A stretch of DNA of 40,616 nt from Thermoplasmatales archaeon UBA447 (lineage in GTDB: Archaea > Thermoplasmatota > Thermoplasmata > Thermoplasmatales > Thermoplasmataceae): positions 4,156 through 44,771 of the forward strand of contig DARE01000035.1 of the NCBI GenBank assembly GCA_002503205.1, in the 5' to 3' direction. Below are positions 39,583 through 40,616 of this stretch, piece by piece (within the stretch, counting starts at the first letter, position 1; every line of letters starts with the position of its first letter). The notes beneath the pieces are model-generated. The model did not search any database, had not been told where the DNA came from, and worked only from the letters and a program-made list of their open reading frames with translations. Position numbers and translations under genes: made by a program.

Positions 39583-40616
39583 ATGAAGATTGATGAGTAC
39601 ATACTTGATCTCGATGTGGATTTTCAGGGACTTACTTTTAAAGGCAAAGAAACAATTAAATTCAAATCAGATAGGGAGAAACTCAGCCTTAATTCAGCAG
39701 AACTAGAGATTGAGTCCGTTCATTTTGGTAATGAGGAGATCAAATTTTCCTCTGACGAGAAGACTCAGACTCTTAATCTTCAAAAAGAGTTCACAGGAGA
39801 TTCAGAGGTCCTGATCAGGTTTAGAGGAAGGGTCAGTGAGTCACTCCAGGGACTTTACATTGCAAGATACTCCAAAGGTGAATACATGCTCAGCACCCAG
39901 TTTGAATCCACAGGTGCCAGATTCCTTTTCCCCTGCATTGACCATCCCGCATACAAGGCAAAGTTTTCACTTAACCTTACCATTGACCATGGCCTGGATG
40001 CCATTTCCAATATGCCACAGTCTTCTGTCACACAATTGGAAAATGGAAAGACACTTGTAAGGTTTCACCAGACTCCGCCAATGTCCACATACCTGATATA
40101 CATAGGTATAGGGAAAATTGAGGAAAGATCTATCAAGGCAGATGGCTATGAATGCATTCTTGCCGCCCCGAAGGGGCTGCTTAATTCCAGTGATGTGCCT
40201 GTAAGAGAGGCTATTTCCTTCATTGGAGAATATGAAAAATATTTTGGCGTTAAATACGTACTGCCAAAGGTACATCTGATTGCAGTTCCAGAATTTGCTG
40301 CAGGAGCCATGGAGAACTGGGGAGCAATAACTTTCAGAGAAGTCCTTCTAATGCTGAATAAAGGTACAAGCACATCCATAAAACAGACAGTATCTGAGGT
40401 GATTGCCCATGAGCTTGCACACCAGTGGTTCGGAAACCTTGTTACCATGAAATGGTGGAATGATCTCTGGCTGAATGAGAGTTTTGCCACTTTTATGGCT
40501 TTCAAGATGGTGGACAGAACCCATGGCGAGTGGGAGTTCATGAACAGGTTCATACAGTCAGAAACCGCAGGGGCTCTCAATGGGGATTCTCTTGTTAATA
40601 CCCACCCCATAGACGC
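39583..40616 (+). CDS. M1 zinc aminopeptidase, tricorn-interacting factor F2/F3-like (partial)
   Basis: The first 344 codons of a zinc aminopeptidase that should be about 780 aa; the window ends inside it. The N-terminal saddle domain is followed by the substrate motif GAMENWG (about 241-247) and the zinc motif HELAH with the third ligand in WLNESFATFMAF (about 275-307). In Thermoplasma, factors F1, F2 and F3 trim peptides released by the proteasome and tricorn; F2 and F3 are of this M1 family. The N-terminus is compact and lacks a signal peptide, so it acts in the cytoplasm. Confidence 0.88.
   Translation, partial: MKIDEYILDLDVDFQGLTFKGKETIKFKSDREKLSLNSAELEIESVHFGNEEIKFSSDEKTQTLNLQKEFTGDSEVLIRFRGRVSESLQGLYIARYSKGEYMLSTQFESTGARFLFPCIDHPAYKAKFSLNLTIDHGLDAISNMPQSSVTQLENGKTLVRFHQTPPMSTYLIYIGIGKIEERSIKADGYECILAAPKGLLNSSDVPVREAISFIGEYEKYFGVKYVLPKVHLIAVPEFAAGAMENWGAITFREVLLMLNKGTSTSIKQTVSEVIAHELAHQWFGNLVTMKWWNDLWLNESFATFMAFKMVDRTHGEWEFMNRFIQSETAGALNGDSLVNTHPID

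Noticed and set aside
1..40616. tRNA, rRNA, CRISPR arrays, insertion sequences
   Set aside because: I searched by eye for clover-leaf ends, regular repeats, transposase motifs and terminal inverted repeats and found none; a covariance-model and IS search would be decisive.

Overview
The window looks like a piece of a euryarchaeal chromosome of the Thermoplasmatales type (Thermoplasma/Ferroplasma relatives). Signs of this are RadA, archaeal Pelota, a type II GAPDH, the archaeal CobY and CobT-type enzymes, an M1 peptidase like the tricorn-interacting factors F2/F3, and sequon-rich surface proteins with one membrane anchor. Most transcription units have a TATA-like box centred about 25-30 nt before the start codon, which implies leaderless or nearly leaderless mRNAs; Shine-Dalgarno-like sequences appear mainly inside operons. 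I cannot name the species. I saw no rRNA, tRNA, CRISPR array or insertion sequence.

Layout. 1-2940: a BtuFCD-type corrinoid ABC importer. 2960-3487: CobY, convergent with it. 3513-4871: an APC-family permease, divergent from a tricarballylate/citrate-type catabolic set (TcuA flavoprotein, TcuB Fe-S/membrane protein, then an MFS carrier after a 369-nt gap), 5002-9130. 9392-15382: cobamide salvage and assembly (cobS on +; cbiZ-cobD-cbiB-cobT as an operon on -; cobQ divergent on +). 15394-20404: a three-subunit molybdenum hydroxylase with its XdhC-like maturation factor and a MocA-like nucleotidyltransferase. 20412-23506: B12-dependent methylmalonyl-CoA mutase (two subunits) with the MeaB GTPase. 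23849-28142: a degenerate ferritin-like protein, an Lrp/AsnC regulator facing a class V aminotransferase, a GNAT acetyltransferase and an unrecognised 314-aa protein. 28146-29674: a Mut7-C nuclease gene whose stop codon overlaps the apparent CTG start of pelota. 29727-34109: two secreted or surface proteins; the larger (1246 aa) carries a predicted cytoplasmic winged helix after its transmembrane segment. 34252-36760: GAPDH-radA-ACT-domain regulator. 36763-39422: purK, purE, sua5. 39583-40616: start of an M1 aminopeptidase, cut by the window edge.

How the genes fit together. The dominant theme is B12: import (BtuFCD), removal of the lower ligand side chain (CbiZ), re-attachment of aminopropanol phosphate (CobD, CbiB), nucleotide activation (CobY), base activation (CobT) and final joining (CobS). 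About 10 kb away sits an enzyme that needs the cofactor, methylmalonyl-CoA mutase. Four of the B12 genes (btuC, cobS, cbiZ, cobD) appear to start with TTG. The second theme is organic-acid oxidation (Tcu set, Mo hydroxylase). The most testable new ideas are the translationally coupled Mut7-C nuclease/Pelota pair, the surface receptor with a DNA-binding-like tail, and several promoter-proximal symmetric elements.
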